A stretch of DNA of 64,000 bases from Haloarcula regularis (lineage in GTDB: Archaea; Halobacteriota; Halobacteria; Halobacteriales; Haloarculaceae): contig NZ_CP119794.1 in the NCBI RefSeq assembly GCF_029338315.1, forward strand, positions 558,001 through 622,000. Reading direction: 5' to 3'. Positions 28,428-37,196 of this stretch are shown in pieces. Within the stretch, counting starts at the first letter, position 1. Every line of letters starts with the position of its first letter. The translations under genes and the position numbers were made by a program. Below the pieces are notes generated by a model that ran no database searches, was not told the origin of the DNA, and was given only the letters and a program-made list of their open reading frames with translations.

Positions 28428-29627
28428 ATGAACGGCAACGAGTTCGGTCGTCTGTTCCGGATGACGACCTACGGCGAGTCTCACGGCGAGGCGATGGGGT
28501 GTACGGTCTCCGGCGTCCCTGCGGGCGTCGAACTCTCCGAAGAGGAGATACAGACGGACCTCGACCGGCGCAAACCGGGCCAGTCGATGATAACGACCTC
28601 CCGGGGCGAACCGGACAAGGTGAAGATCAACTCGGGGCTCCAGGACGGCTACACCACCGGGACGCCCATCGGGATGGTCATCCAGAACAAGGACGCCCGG
28701 TCGGGCAAGTACGAACCGTTCATCACGGCTCCCCGCCCCTCGCACGGCGACTACACCTACTCGGCGAAGTTCGGGACCCGCAACTGGGGCGGGGGCGGCC
28801 GGTCGTCCGCGCGCGAGACGGTCAACTGGGTCGCCGCGGGCGGCGTCGCGAAGGCGGTGCTCGCCCAGTCCGACTACGACGTGACCATCAAGGCCCACGT
28901 CTGCCAGATCGGCGACGTCGAGGCCGGCCCGGTCACGTTCGAGGACATGCTCGAACACAGCGAGGCAAACGAGGTTCGGTGTGCCGACCCCGACGCCGCG
29001 GAGAAGATGCGCGACGTCGCCGACAGGTACCAGAAAGAGGGCGACTCCATCGGCGGCGCCATCTACTTCGAGTGCCGCGGTGTCCCGCCGGGGCTGGGCG
29101 CGCCTCGCTTCGACAGTTTCCCCTCGCGACTGGCCCAGGCGATGTACTCGATCCCGGCGGTCAACGACTTCGAGTACGGCATCGGCCGCGCGGCCCGGAC
29201 GACCGCCGGCAGCGAATACAACGAGGACTGGGAGTTCGACGCGGACGGCGATCCCGTCCCGGTCGGCAACGACCACGGCGGCATCCAGGGCGGCATCACG
29301 ACCGGCCAGCCCATCTACGGCGAGGTGTCCTGGCACCCGCCCGTCTCCATCCCGAAGACCCAGGAGACCGTCGACTGGGAGACCGGCGAGCGAAAGGAGA
29401 TCACTGTCACCGGGCGCCACGACCCCGTCTTGCCGCCGCGCGCCGTACCCGTCGTCGAGGCGATGCTGTACTGCACCGTGCTGGACTTCATGCTCCTGGG
29501 CGGACGCATCAACCCGGACCGGCTGGACGACCGCCCCGGCGAGTACGACACGGCCTATCACCCCTCCAGCCCGCAGAACGACCCCGAGGACGCCGGGACC
29601 CACGCGAAGACCGTCGACGAGGACTGA
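28428..29627 (+). CDS. aroC: Chorismate synthase
   Basis: FMN-dependent final step of the shikimate pathway. The 399 residues show MTTYGESHGEAMGCTVSGVP, RRKPGQSMITTSRGEPD, APRPSHGDYTYSAKFG, GGGGRSSARETVNWVAAGG and GNDHGGIQGGITTGQP, all chorismate synthase signatures. It ends one base before the UDG gene begins (TGAGATG), so the two are likely co-transcribed. aroA lies 1.6 kb upstream on the same strand, separated by three regulators on the other strand. Confidence 0.96.
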   Translation: MNGNEFGRLFRMTTYGESHGEAMGCTVSGVPAGVELSEEEIQTDLDRRKPGQSMITTSRGEPDKVKINSGLQDGYTTGTPIGMVIQNKDARSGKYEPFITAPRPSHGDYTYSAKFGTRNWGGGGRSSARETVNWVAAGGVAKAVLAQSDYDVTIKAHVCQIGDVEAGPVTFEDMLEHSEANEVRCADPDAAEKMRDVADRYQKEGDSIGGAIYFECRGVPPGLGAPRFDSFPSRLAQAMYSIPAVNDFEYGIGRAARTTAGSEYNEDWEFDADGDPVPVGNDHGGIQGGITTGQPIYGEVSWHPPVSIPKTQETVDWETGERKEITVTGRHDPVLPPRAVPVVEAMLYCTVLDFMLLGGRINPDRLDDRPGEYDTAYHPSSPQNDPEDAGTHAKTVDED

Positions 29628-29628
29628 G

Positions 29629-30255
29629 ATGGACGCGAACCAGGAGTCGATGTCGAATCCCTTCGGGATGGACGCCGAGTGCCGGAACTGCGAGGCGCTC
29701 TGTGCGACCCGCGAGAACGTCGTCCACGGCTACGGCGACGTCGGCGCGGAGTTCCTGTTCCTGGGCCCGTCGCCGAGTGAGGGGGCCGACGCGTCGGGGA
29801 TCCCCTTCACTGGCGCGACCGAGCGGGAACTGCTGGACATCCTGGCCGCCGTCGACATGTGCGAGGACCCCGACGCCGACGAACCGGAACTGCCCAACGC
29901 CTTCCTCACGTACGTCACGCGGTGTCGCCACCCCGACCGCGAGGCGACCGAGGAGGAGATGCTCAACTGCGAGCCGTACCTCAACAGCGAGATACGGATG
30001 ATAAACCCCGAGATACTGGTCCCGGTCGGCCAGCGGGCGCTCGAGGAGCTGGCCTTCGAGTACACGACCGAGAACGCGGCCGACCTAGACGTGACCGAAC
30101 GGCACGCGACGACCATCCGCGGCCGCGGGTTCGAGATCGTCCCGATGGTCCACCCGGCCGACCAGACCGACGCGCAGCGGACCGCGTTCCTCGAGCACTT
30201 CAGCGAGACGCTCGGCCGCGACTACCGACAGACGAAGGGGCGGCGGGGCCGGTAG
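29629..30255 (+). CDS. Uracil-DNA glycosylase, family 4 (Fe-S type)
   Basis: 208 residues. The N-terminal cysteines (AECRNCEALCATR) and a later Cys (TRCRHPDRE, LNCEPYL) fit the four-Cys cluster of thermophile-type family-4 UDGs. Motif 1 appears as GPSPSEGADASGIPFTGA and the late His motif as VPMVHPADQTD. It removes uracil from DNA in base excision repair. It follows aroC with one base between stop and start. Confidence 0.85.
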   Translation: MDANQESMSNPFGMDAECRNCEALCATRENVVHGYGDVGAEFLFLGPSPSEGADASGIPFTGATERELLDILAAVDMCEDPDADEPELPNAFLTYVTRCRHPDREATEEEMLNCEPYLNSEIRMINPEILVPVGQRALEELAFEYTTENAADLDVTERHATTIRGRGFEIVPMVHPADQTDAQRTAFLEHFSETLGRDYRQTKGRRGR

Positions 30256-30283
30256 GGACAGCGACGCCGCCCACGTGTCAAAC

Positions 30284-30293
30284 TATTTAAATT
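30284..30293 (+). promoter_or_regulatory. TATA box of the gene at 30314
   Basis: TATTTAAATT, 21-30 bases upstream of the ATG at 30314, in GC-rich surroundings. The spacing predicts a leaderless transcript and argues for 30314 rather than the in-frame ATG at 30275. Confidence 0.7.
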
Positions 30294-30313
30294 CGTGGAC
30301 CCTATGCGGAGTC

Positions 30314-30718
30314 ATGGTCCCCGCCGCCGATTGCCCGCCGGAGATATCGCGGCTACTCGAGGACCTCCGGGCGGATTTCGGCGACGGGTTGCGCAGCTGC
30401 GTCGAGTACGCCCCGTCGAAGAACGACGTCTACTACCTCAGGGACGACATCGACGAGACCGTCGCCCACGGGCGGCTCGTCCGTGTCGAGGAACTCTACC
30501 AGTCCGAGCGCGTCGGTTCGGTGCCGGTCGAACCCGACGAAGAGATGACGCGGCTCCACGCAGCGACGTTCCTGTTCGACGAGGTGCTGGTCATACACCT
30601 CGTCGGCGACGACAAGCGCGTCGTCGGCTTCTCCGTCGACGCGTCCGCGACCCCGGACCTGAGCGGGATGCTCTCGTCGTACCTCGAGACGGTGTTCGAC
30701 CCGGGCGATTCGGCCTGA
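30314..30718 (+). CDS. Haloarchaeal conserved protein, function unknown
   Basis: 134 residues, cytosolic, mixed alpha/beta: ISRLLEDLRADFGDGLRSCV, DVYYLRDDIDETVAHGRL, LHAATFLFDEVLVIHLVGDD, then VVGFSVDASATPDLSG. Proteins of this pattern are common in haloarchaea as stand-alone genes; I cannot assign a function. The start is set by the TATA box 21-30 bases upstream. Confidence 0.65.
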   Translation: MVPAADCPPEISRLLEDLRADFGDGLRSCVEYAPSKNDVYYLRDDIDETVAHGRLVRVEELYQSERVGSVPVEPDEEMTRLHAATFLFDEVLVIHLVGDDKRVVGFSVDASATPDLSGMLSSYLETVFDPGDSA

Positions 30719-30749
30719 GGCGCGCGGCCGTCGCCGGGTCGAGCGACCC

Positions 30750-31315
30750 TCAGATCGACTTGAGAATCTCCCGCTGCATCTCCATCTTGCGCGTCTTGTA
30801 GTTTATCTCGACCGGGTCGACGTCGCCGACGTCCTCGGGCCGGAAGATAAAGGAGAGGGCGTCGAAGTCGAGGTGGGCCTCGATGCCGTCGGGGACGCTG
30901 ACGAGGTACTCCTCGAGCGTGTCGGCCGAGACGAGCGCCAGCGCGTCCTGCTGGCCCAGCAGGTAGAACTCGGCCATGTCCGGAATGTCCGTCCCCTTGT
31001 TCTGCCCGAGGCTGTTCTTTATCTTGGGCTTGATGCTGCTCGAGGGATTCTTTCGCGCCGCGGTGTACATCAGGTCCGACTCGTACTTGAACTCGATGTC
31101 GAACCCGTACTCGGCGTCCCGGAAGTCACGGCCCTGTTCGTCGACCCACCGGAGGCGGCCGTCGGAGAACTCGGCGACCCCCTGTTCGATGAAGTCGGAC
31201 TTGTCGAAGCGGTCCTGGGCGCGGTTGAGTGTGACCCGAGCGAGACGATGAGGCGGGCGTACCGTTCGGCGTCGATGACGTTCTGGAGTTCCATAGCGTA
31301 CGAACTTGCATCCAT
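30750..31315 (-). CDS. Candidate type II restriction endonuclease (PD-(D/E)xK), frameshifted
   Basis: About 188 residues after repair. The start MDASSYAMELQNVIDAERYA is in one frame and the rest (LNRAQDRFDKSDFIEQGVAE onward) in another; one base is missing in the CCC at 31235-31237. Candidate nuclease core: WVDEQGRDFRDAEYGFDIEFKYE, whose D and ExK (EFK) are spaced like a PD-(D/E)xK site, followed by a basic patch SSSIKPKIKNSLG. Its position next to two DNA methyltransferases on the same strand makes a restriction enzyme likely. If the frameshift is real the nuclease is dead and the methylases are solitary. Confidence 0.65.
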
Positions 31316-31434
31316 GATGTGTCCACCTTCGAGTAGATGGATATAAATCCTCGAGTGTGACTCTCAATCTTGATCACAAGGTCGCCTCGGGTACCGACCG
31401 GACAGAGCGACCACGTCGCGTCGCCGCTCGGCGC

Positions 31435-32772
31435 TCAGTCGAACGAGCTCAGCGTCTGCTGGCGCCCCGGGAGGACCTTCGTCTTCAGGCCGTCCGGGTC
31501 GTCCTCGACGTGGACGTCGCCGCGATGTGCGATGAGGATGCGGTCTATCTCGGTGGCCTCGCCCTTGGTCTCCCCCCAGATGCGTGAGACCTTCTCGTTG
31601 TCCGGCACCCTGTCCTCGACGATGCGGCCGACCTCGAACCCGTCCATGGGGGCGACGACCTCGTCTGCGACCTCCCGGGCGAGGTTGATGGTCTCGTCGC
31701 CCTGGTCGACGTCGCCGATGACGAACGCGGCGACGCCGCTGTCGTCGTCGAGCACCGCGTCGGCCACGGCGAACGTCTCGGTCATGAACTCGAGATAGGC
31801 TTCGAGGTCGAGCTCGTCGTCGAGGCGCTCGTCGACGACGTCGGGTTCCTCGTCGACGAACCACAGGCGAATCCAGTTGTAGAGACCGTACTTGAGGACC
31901 TTCAGATAGGGCGGCGACGTGAAGATGAGGTCCACACCGTCGACGTCGTCGAGGTCCGCGAGCGTCTCGGGCAGGTCCCGGGCGTCCCCGAAGATCGCGT
32001 GGCCGCTCCTGGCCGGGGCGCCGTCGCTGTAGATGGTGCGTAGGCGTTGCTGGAGTTTGTCGAAGACGTCCCGCCGGGGCGGTTCGAGCCCCTTCTCCTC
32101 GATGTAGTCGCTGACGTACCCCTCCGACATCGAGAACGTGTTGGGCATCGAGACCGAGAGGTACTGCCCGCTCTGGCCGTGCATGATGCCAAGCAGGAGC
32201 GCCGTGACGAACGTGTCGACCTGCGAGAGCGAGCGCAGGTCCTCGGGGATGCCCTCGGTCCCGAGGTCGAACGTCTGCTTGAGGTAGACGAGCTGAGCCA
32301 GCGTATGGTCGTGATAGAGCATCCGGACCTTCTCGGGGACGTGGTCGATTGCGGGCGCCTCGTAGGCCAGGCGCAGCTCCTCGAGGCGGTCGTGCACCGC
32401 AGCAGCTGAGGGCGGGTCGACCTTCGCCCGCGTCAGCACGTACGCCATCGGGTTGAGGTCGTTCCCGATACCGACCCGGTCGTCGACGCAGGCCTGGAGC
32501 GCCGTCGTCCCGCGGCCCGAGAACGGGTCCAGCACGACGTCGCCCTCGTCGGTCAGCTTCTGGATGAAGTAGTGCGGGAGCGACGCGGGGAACATCCCCA
32601 TGTACGAACACATCGGGTGGAAGCTGTGCTCCCACTTGCGCTTGAGCGTCCGCCACTCGGGACGGATGTCGTCGAGGCTTCCCATTGGACACTCCTGTGA
32701 CGGTTCGGCTATTGAACCCGGCGATACGTAACTCGTCGGTCTCACGCTGGCTGCCGGTCCGTCGTCGCTCAC
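31435..32772 (-). CDS. DNA methyltransferase (TSPPY type, probable m4C/m6A), modification gene 1
   Basis: 445 residues. Motif I (SAM) is VVLDPFSGRGTTALQACV near the N terminus; motif IV is IFTSPPYLKVLKYG in the middle, so the SAM motif precedes the catalytic motif. SPPY is typical of N4-cytosine enzymes but also found in m6A ones. The region between may carry target recognition. GTG 32772 directly follows the stop of the second methyltransferase (TAGGTG), which favours coupled translation; ATG 32685 (MGSLDDIRPEW) is an alternative start and gives 416 residues. Confidence 0.85.
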   Translation of the reverse strand: MSDDGPAASVRPTSYVSPGSIAEPSQECPMGSLDDIRPEWRTLKRKWEHSFHPMCSYMGMFPASLPHYFIQKLTDEGDVVLDPFSGRGTTALQACVDDRVGIGNDLNPMAYVLTRAKVDPPSAAAVHDRLEELRLAYEAPAIDHVPEKVRMLYHDHTLAQLVYLKQTFDLGTEGIPEDLRSLSQVDTFVTALLLGIMHGQSGQYLSVSMPNTFSMSEGYVSDYIEEKGLEPPRRDVFDKLQQRLRTIYSDGAPARSGHAIFGDARDLPETLADLDDVDGVDLIFTSPPYLKVLKYGLYNWIRLWFVDEEPDVVDERLDDELDLEAYLEFMTETFAVADAVLDDDSGVAAFVIGDVDQGDETINLAREVADEVVAPMDGFEVGRIVEDRVPDNEKVSRIWGETKGEATEIDRILIAHRGDVHVEDDPDGLKTKVLPGRQQTLSSFD

Positions 32773-33504
32773 CTAGTCGGTCAGCGCTGTCATCGTCTCG
32801 GCGAAGACGTCTTTCGCGTTCTCGTTCAGGTCGCCCAGCACCGCCTCGCGGTCCTGCTGGGCGGCCGCGATACCGACGACGCCGGCCCCGGCAAGCGGGT
32901 CGAACACCGTATCGCCCGGCTCCGAGAAGTGGTCGAGGAGGATATCGACCACCTTCGGCGGCAGTCGCGTCGGATACTTGGGCATCTCGCGGAGGTAGTT
33001 GCGCTTGACGTCGAGCACCGAGAGGTTGGCCTCGCCCTCCTGACAGTGATCGTAGGAACACTCGTTGGAGTAGTACCAGTCGTCGTCCTTGACCATCCAG
33101 AACAGCTCGTAGACGTTGTGCGCCGGCCGGAGCTTGCAGTAGGGCGCGAAGTTGTATGCCCAGTAGAGTTTGCCCTCGAGCCGCCACTCGTCGTGGCCGA
33201 GGACGGCCTGGTGGACGACGTGGCTGTTGTCCTTCCCGGAGAAGACGATGGCCTGCCCCTCGTCGTGGGTGTTGCGCGCGAGGACGTCCAGCAGGGTGTC
33301 GATCTTCGCGCTGTACTCTTCGGTCTCCCACTCGACGTAGCCGTCGACGACACGCGACGTGTCGCGGTTGTAGTTGCTCGCCTTCCCGTCGAACTCCAGG
33401 CCGAAGGGTGGGTCGGTTATCGCGAGGTCCGCGTCGACCCCGTCCCACTCGGTCATATCGGTGAGCGTATACTCGACACGGTCGGCGACGGAAGACTCGG
33501 TCAT
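32773..33504 (-). CDS. DNA methyltransferase (beta-class DPPF type), modification gene 2
   Basis: 243 residues. Catalytic motif IV LAITDPPFGLEFDG comes first and SAM motif I TVFDPLAGAGVVGIAAAQ near the C terminus, the beta-class order and opposite to the next gene. DPPF favours N6-adenine, though m4C cannot be excluded. It is the promoter-proximal gene of the three-gene cassette (methylase 2, methylase 1, nuclease), an order that protects the host before the nuclease appears. Two methylases of different topology could each modify one strand of an asymmetric site. Confidence 0.87.
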   Translation of the reverse strand: MTESSVADRVEYTLTDMTEWDGVDADLAITDPPFGLEFDGKASNYNRDTSRVVDGYVEWETEEYSAKIDTLLDVLARNTHDEGQAIVFSGKDNSHVVHQAVLGHDEWRLEGKLYWAYNFAPYCKLRPAHNVYELFWMVKDDDWYYSNECSYDHCQEGEANLSVLDVKRNYLREMPKYPTRLPPKVVDILLDHFSEPGDTVFDPLAGAGVVGIAAAQQDREAVLGDLNENAKDVFAETMTALTD

Positions 33505-33757
33505 TGGCGGGACTCACACTATCGCCGTATAAATGAATTCTGAAGGTCCGGCCGACTGCCGGACCGTACCCGGCTGGCCGCTGTCGTGTGCAGTGGCCCG
33601 TCCCTGAACGCCGGTTCACCACCCGTGTATTGCATGGGATGGCAGGCTATCATCGGGGCAGTCTGCGGACGATATTATGAAACAAAGGTCTCCCTATCCC
33701 TATAGACCCATCCTAGACAGATCCTTTAGGTAGCGCCCCCCGACGGGAACGCGAGCG

Positions 33758-34015
33758 ATGACATCCACCGACCGACCGGCCCCGACGAAGGGGACGTTCT
33801 TCTGTCCGACCTGTGGACACCAGAGCCACTACGAGGGTGACTGGCGCGTCGTCACCCGCCGCGGCACGCGGACGCTCAAGTGCCCCGACTGTCACACTGC
33901 CGTTTCCTCCCGCGGCCCGGCCCGCTCGCCGTGGTCCCCGGCGACAGTCTGGGACCGCTGGAGCGAGAACCTGCTGACCTGGCAGACCTTCTGGTGGCAC
34001 CGTCTCACGCCGTGA
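33758..34015 (+). CDS. Small zinc-ribbon protein
   Basis: 85 residues with CPTCGHQSHYEGDW and KCPDCHTAV, two CxxC knuckles 22 residues apart, followed by a tryptophan-rich amphipathic tail (VWDRWSENLLTWQTFWWHRL). The tail could bind membrane or another protein. Haloarchaea carry many proteins of this design; I remember a DUF8106-like family but am not sure. Confidence 0.75.
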   Translation: MTSTDRPAPTKGTFFCPTCGHQSHYEGDWRVVTRRGTRTLKCPDCHTAVSSRGPARSPWSPATVWDRWSENLLTWQTFWWHRLTP

Positions 34016-34117
34016 GATGCTGGCCCAGAAGCCACCATTCGAAAGGCCGAGCTGGAAGGCGGAGTACGCTCCGTGGCAAAAACCGAGACGCATCCGGCCG
34101 ACGGTACCCAGGCCCGC

Positions 34118-34579
34118 TCAGTCGATGAGATCGACGGTCAGCGGATAGTCGTAGACCTCCCGGTCGCTGGCCCGCACCGTCGCCAGCACGACGATGACGA
34201 TCCAGGCGACGGCCACGACGGGAACGAGCAGGAACCCGATGCCCACGAGCAACGTCAACAGCGCGACGAGCATCAGCATCGTCCAGGTGAGCTGGAAGTT
34301 CAGCGCCGCCTTCCCGCTCTCGTCGATGAACGCGCTCTCGTCTTTCTTTATAAGCCACACCAGCAACGGTCCGAGCACGTTCCCGAAGGGGACCATCAGA
34401 CCGGTGAACGCGGACGCATGGAGGATGACCGCCCACGTCTGCTCGTCGTCGGTCACGACGCGCGTCTCGGACGCCGTGTCCGGCGTGGCAGTGGCGTCCG
34501 CCGATACCGTCTCGCCGTCGTCGGTGTCGTCACTGGAGGGATCGGACAGGTCCGGGTCGTCGTCTCGTTCGGAGACCAT
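34118..34579 (-). CDS. DUF4870/Tic20-like membrane protein
   Basis: 153 residues. A disordered acidic N terminus (~40 residues) precedes a membrane domain with the DUF4870 pattern: TWAVILHASAFTGLMVPFGN, VLGPLLVWLIKKDESAFIDE, then KAALNFQLTWTMLMLVALLT and a last hydrophobic helix. The family is widespread and of unknown function. Confidence 0.85.
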   Translation of the reverse strand: MVSERDDDPDLSDPSSDDTDDGETVSADATATPDTASETRVVTDDEQTWAVILHASAFTGLMVPFGNVLGPLLVWLIKKDESAFIDESGKAALNFQLTWTMLMLVALLTLLVGIGFLLVPVVAVAWIVIVVLATVRASDREVYDYPLTVDLID

Positions 34580-35383
34580 ACTCGTTCGTCACCCGACAGG
34601 TACAAAATACGTGGGGTGTCAGGGCACCGGTTCCGTGGACTGGGCCCGGCGACGGCCGAGTCACAATCAGTTCGAGCGAGTGAGAGTCAGTACACCGTCG
34701 TACTGCTTCGGGTCGTCTCGATGTCCCGTGACTGGCGGTGGCGGCCTCCGCCACGGGTCACTCCAGTTCCGCTTTTGCCTCGCTGTCGCTGAACACCCGT
34801 CGGAAGAGCGCACCGAGCAGTCTCACCCGTTGGGCGCACCCCGCCGGGTTACACGTTCGAGTGTGGTTCTGGATGAGTCGGGGAACGTCTGGGTTACAAG
34901 GTCTTCGAATCCATCGAAACGATTGGGTTCATCTCAACGCCAGCGGCAGACGCCGGGTGAGGCGTCGAGAGGCGGCGACGAACAGCAGTAGAGTCGACTA
35001 TCCGACCCACCGTCGCCGAATTGCAGAGCGGTTCACGGGAGGTACGTGGCAAGGAAATCGACGATGCGATCCAGCCGTTCGTTGATTCTCTGTTCGTCGT
35101 CTTCTTCCGTATCGCTGTCAGGGCGGGACTGTTCCATACGGACACAACAGCCCACGGCGGCCTGTATCTTGTGCCCCGACGAAACACGTATCGGGACCGT
35201 AGCTGTCCTGTTGCGTGTTTTCGAGCATTCCTGCTTGTTCGTCGATCGTAGAAAGTTTACCCACAGCGGTATCGTTCGCCCCTCCGTGTGCAGCTCGGAC
35301 GGAGAGGGCCAACAGGGCGATCGTTGCTCTCGTCGAAGAATCACAGTGTGGTTTCCCCGGCACGGGTGATTCGCGTCCCGTGG
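34580..35383. other. 804-base interval without a supported gene
   Basis: No convincing coding pattern on either strand. A perfect GTGGCGG-CCT-CCGCCAC hairpin lies at 34738-34754, without a T tract. A 34-codon minus-strand frame at 35033-35137 (MEQSRPDSDTEEDDEQRINE…) has an acidic composition and could be a microprotein, but nothing else supports it. This marks the left edge of the accessory region. Confidence 0.5.
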
Positions 35384-36294
35384 TTACGTGATGTGGCGGC
35401 GTAGCGCTTCGGTGACTTCGTCACGCTCATGCTGTACCCAATGAGATGCGCCAGGGAACAGCCGTAGCTGCCCGTCTTTGCAGTAGTCGACGCTCTTTCG
35501 GCCATCGAGGACAGGAGTGCGACGTCGTCTTCTCCCCAACAGATCAGCGTCGGCTGGGGAACGGTATCGCGTGGTGGGTGGTCAGAACGACGGAATCCAC
35601 GATACCAGTGTATCCTCGGTGTGATTCCAGTGTGGCGCCACGCGGCCTTGTAGCAGGAGATCGTGTCTTCGTCGAACGTTCCTGGGTTGGACGTTATTTC
35701 GAGCGAATCAACCATATTAGCCATCCCGTTCCGAGCCAACATCCATTCGGGGAGTTTCGGTACCTGATAGAACCAGACGTACCAGCTCCGCACGATCTGC
35801 TGGGGGCTGGATCGGAGCGTCTCCCGATACACCCTCGGATGTGGAACGTTGCAGATCCCGATTCGATCGACAGTGGAGGGGTGACGGAGTGCCAGGTTCC
35901 AGGCGACGAATCCTCCGAAGTCGTGCCCGACGACGTGTGCCGACTCACGTCCTTCGCTGTGGATCAATTCTCGCACGTCAGCTACCAGTTCCGACTGTCG
36001 ATAGGCATCGATCCCGTCGGGTGCTTCGCTCAGATTACAGCCCCGCTGGTCGGGGACGACCACGCGGAAACCAGCCTCGACCAACGAACGGATCTGATCG
36101 CGCCAGCCGTACCAGAAATCAGGATGCCCGTGCAGGAGGACGACCAGTGGCGCGTCGGGGTCGCCGGCGGCGACGACGTGTAATTGCACGTCGTTGACCT
36201 CTCGATAGGTGGATTCGACATCGCACTCGGTGAGTAACGATGCATCCGTGTGTGAGACCGTACCGCCGGTCGTTGGTGGTTTCGTGACTGACAT
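35384..36294 (-). CDS. Alpha/beta hydrolase, epoxide-hydrolase-like, frameshifted
   Basis: About 303 residues after repair. HGHPDFWYGWRDQI is the oxyanion HGxP motif, GHDFGGFVAWNLAL the nucleophile elbow with Asp in place of Ser, as in epoxide hydrolases and haloalkane dehalogenases. LICWGEDDVALLSS carries the acid and GASHWVQHE the catalytic His. The His is in another frame: one base is missing in the run 35496-35498, and the true stop is 35384-35386. The start MSVTKPPTTGGTV at 36294 is preferred to 36405, though the longer form adds a hydrophobic segment. An HTH regulator lies directly upstream on the same strand. Confidence 0.85.
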
Positions 36295-36425
36295 CACGTG
36301 GTAGAGAGACGAGACGGAACCGAATACGAGAACTGCCACACCGATGTGGCTCGTTTTATGCGCTCGAGGCCCACCACGTCGGGAATATTCACTTCGTCGG
36401 CACAACCGGTGACCAAGAGCAGGAG

Positions 36426-37082
36426 TCAGTGAACGAGTTCGGTGAACACACGCTCTTCGGCTTTCCGGAGGTGCTCACCGACCGTTCCGGGAGCAATACC
36501 GATGGCATCGCCGATGTCTTCGAGCGACGCCTGGCGAGGATCACGATAGTAACCCAGATCGACTGCTGCCTCGAGCACCTCCTCCTGTCTCGATGTGATC
36601 AGCCGGTCGAACGATGATCCGTCGGCGGTATAATCACCCATCTTGAGAATATCAAACGTAAGCTGGTCCATGTCATCGGCATATTCGTACAGTTTGCTGA
36701 ATGTTTCGTCGGTCCCCAGGTAGGTGACCTTGAGATGGTCTTCGGACGTGAAGTGAATCGGTGTCTCGATTACCAGAAGCGATTCCCGCTGTAGTTCGAG
36801 GGATCGGCGAACCCCTTCTGTCGGCTCTAAGTGACTCACAGCCATCCACCGTTCGTCTCCAGCCGTGAGATAACTGATGACGTGAGGGGAGTCCTCCATG
36901 ATCTGGTCGTACCGTTCCTTACTGCCGCTCGCCTCGGCAAAGAGGAGTACCGTCTCATCATCAAGCAGTTCGATGTGATGAATAGCCCTCCGATTGATAG
37001 AGGGGTCGTCTGACAGTTCCTCCCCGAGTGGATGGAACCCCCCTCCTCCATCTGGTTTGACGATCACTGTGAGATATCGCAT
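36426..37082 (-). CDS. HTH-10 (bacterio-opsin activator-like) regulator A
   Basis: 218 residues. A sensory domain (MRYLTVIVKPDGGGGFHPLG …) is followed by the HTH-10 domain ITSRQEEVLEAAVDLGYY then SLEDIGDAIGIAPGTVGEHL. A TATA-like AGTTAAAC at 37103-37110 is 21-28 bases before the start, giving a leaderless transcript and excluding the much longer open frame. It is upstream of the epoxide-hydrolase-like gene and is a full-length paralogue of the regulator at 43480, with the same length. Confidence 0.87.
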   Translation of the reverse strand: MRYLTVIVKPDGGGGFHPLGEELSDDPSINRRAIHHIELLDDETVLLFAEASGSKERYDQIMEDSPHVISYLTAGDERWMAVSHLEPTEGVRRSLELQRESLLVIETPIHFTSEDHLKVTYLGTDETFSKLYEYADDMDQLTFDILKMGDYTADGSSFDRLITSRQEEVLEAAVDLGYYRDPRQASLEDIGDAIGIAPGTVGEHLRKAEERVFTELVH

Positions 37083-37154
37083 ACGAGCACCAGGAGCGCG
37101 GAAGTTAAACAACCACGGCTTAGCGGCACTTAAACTCCACCACGGATGAGGCAG

Positions 37155-37177
37155 CGTGCCTACTGAGCTACACCGGA
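37155..37177 (-). other. tRNA 5'-half-like fragment
   Basis: On the minus strand this reads TCCGGTGTAGCTCAGTAGGC plus a few bases, matching the acceptor and D-arm pattern of a tRNA (GTAGCTCAGT…GGC). The rest of a cloverleaf is absent. It sits between regulator A and the isolated nuoCD and may mark a recombination junction. Confidence 0.35.
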
Positions 37178-37196
37178 AACCGATACTCTGTGGACG

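Noticed and set aside
31364..33622. 752-codon open frame on the minus strand across both methyltransferases
   Set aside because: Arg/Pro/Gly-rich shadow frame; the two methylase genes in other frames carry all motifs.
34738..34754. GTGGCGG/CCGCCAC hairpin as a transcription terminator
   Set aside because: No T tract follows and no gene ends nearby on either strand.
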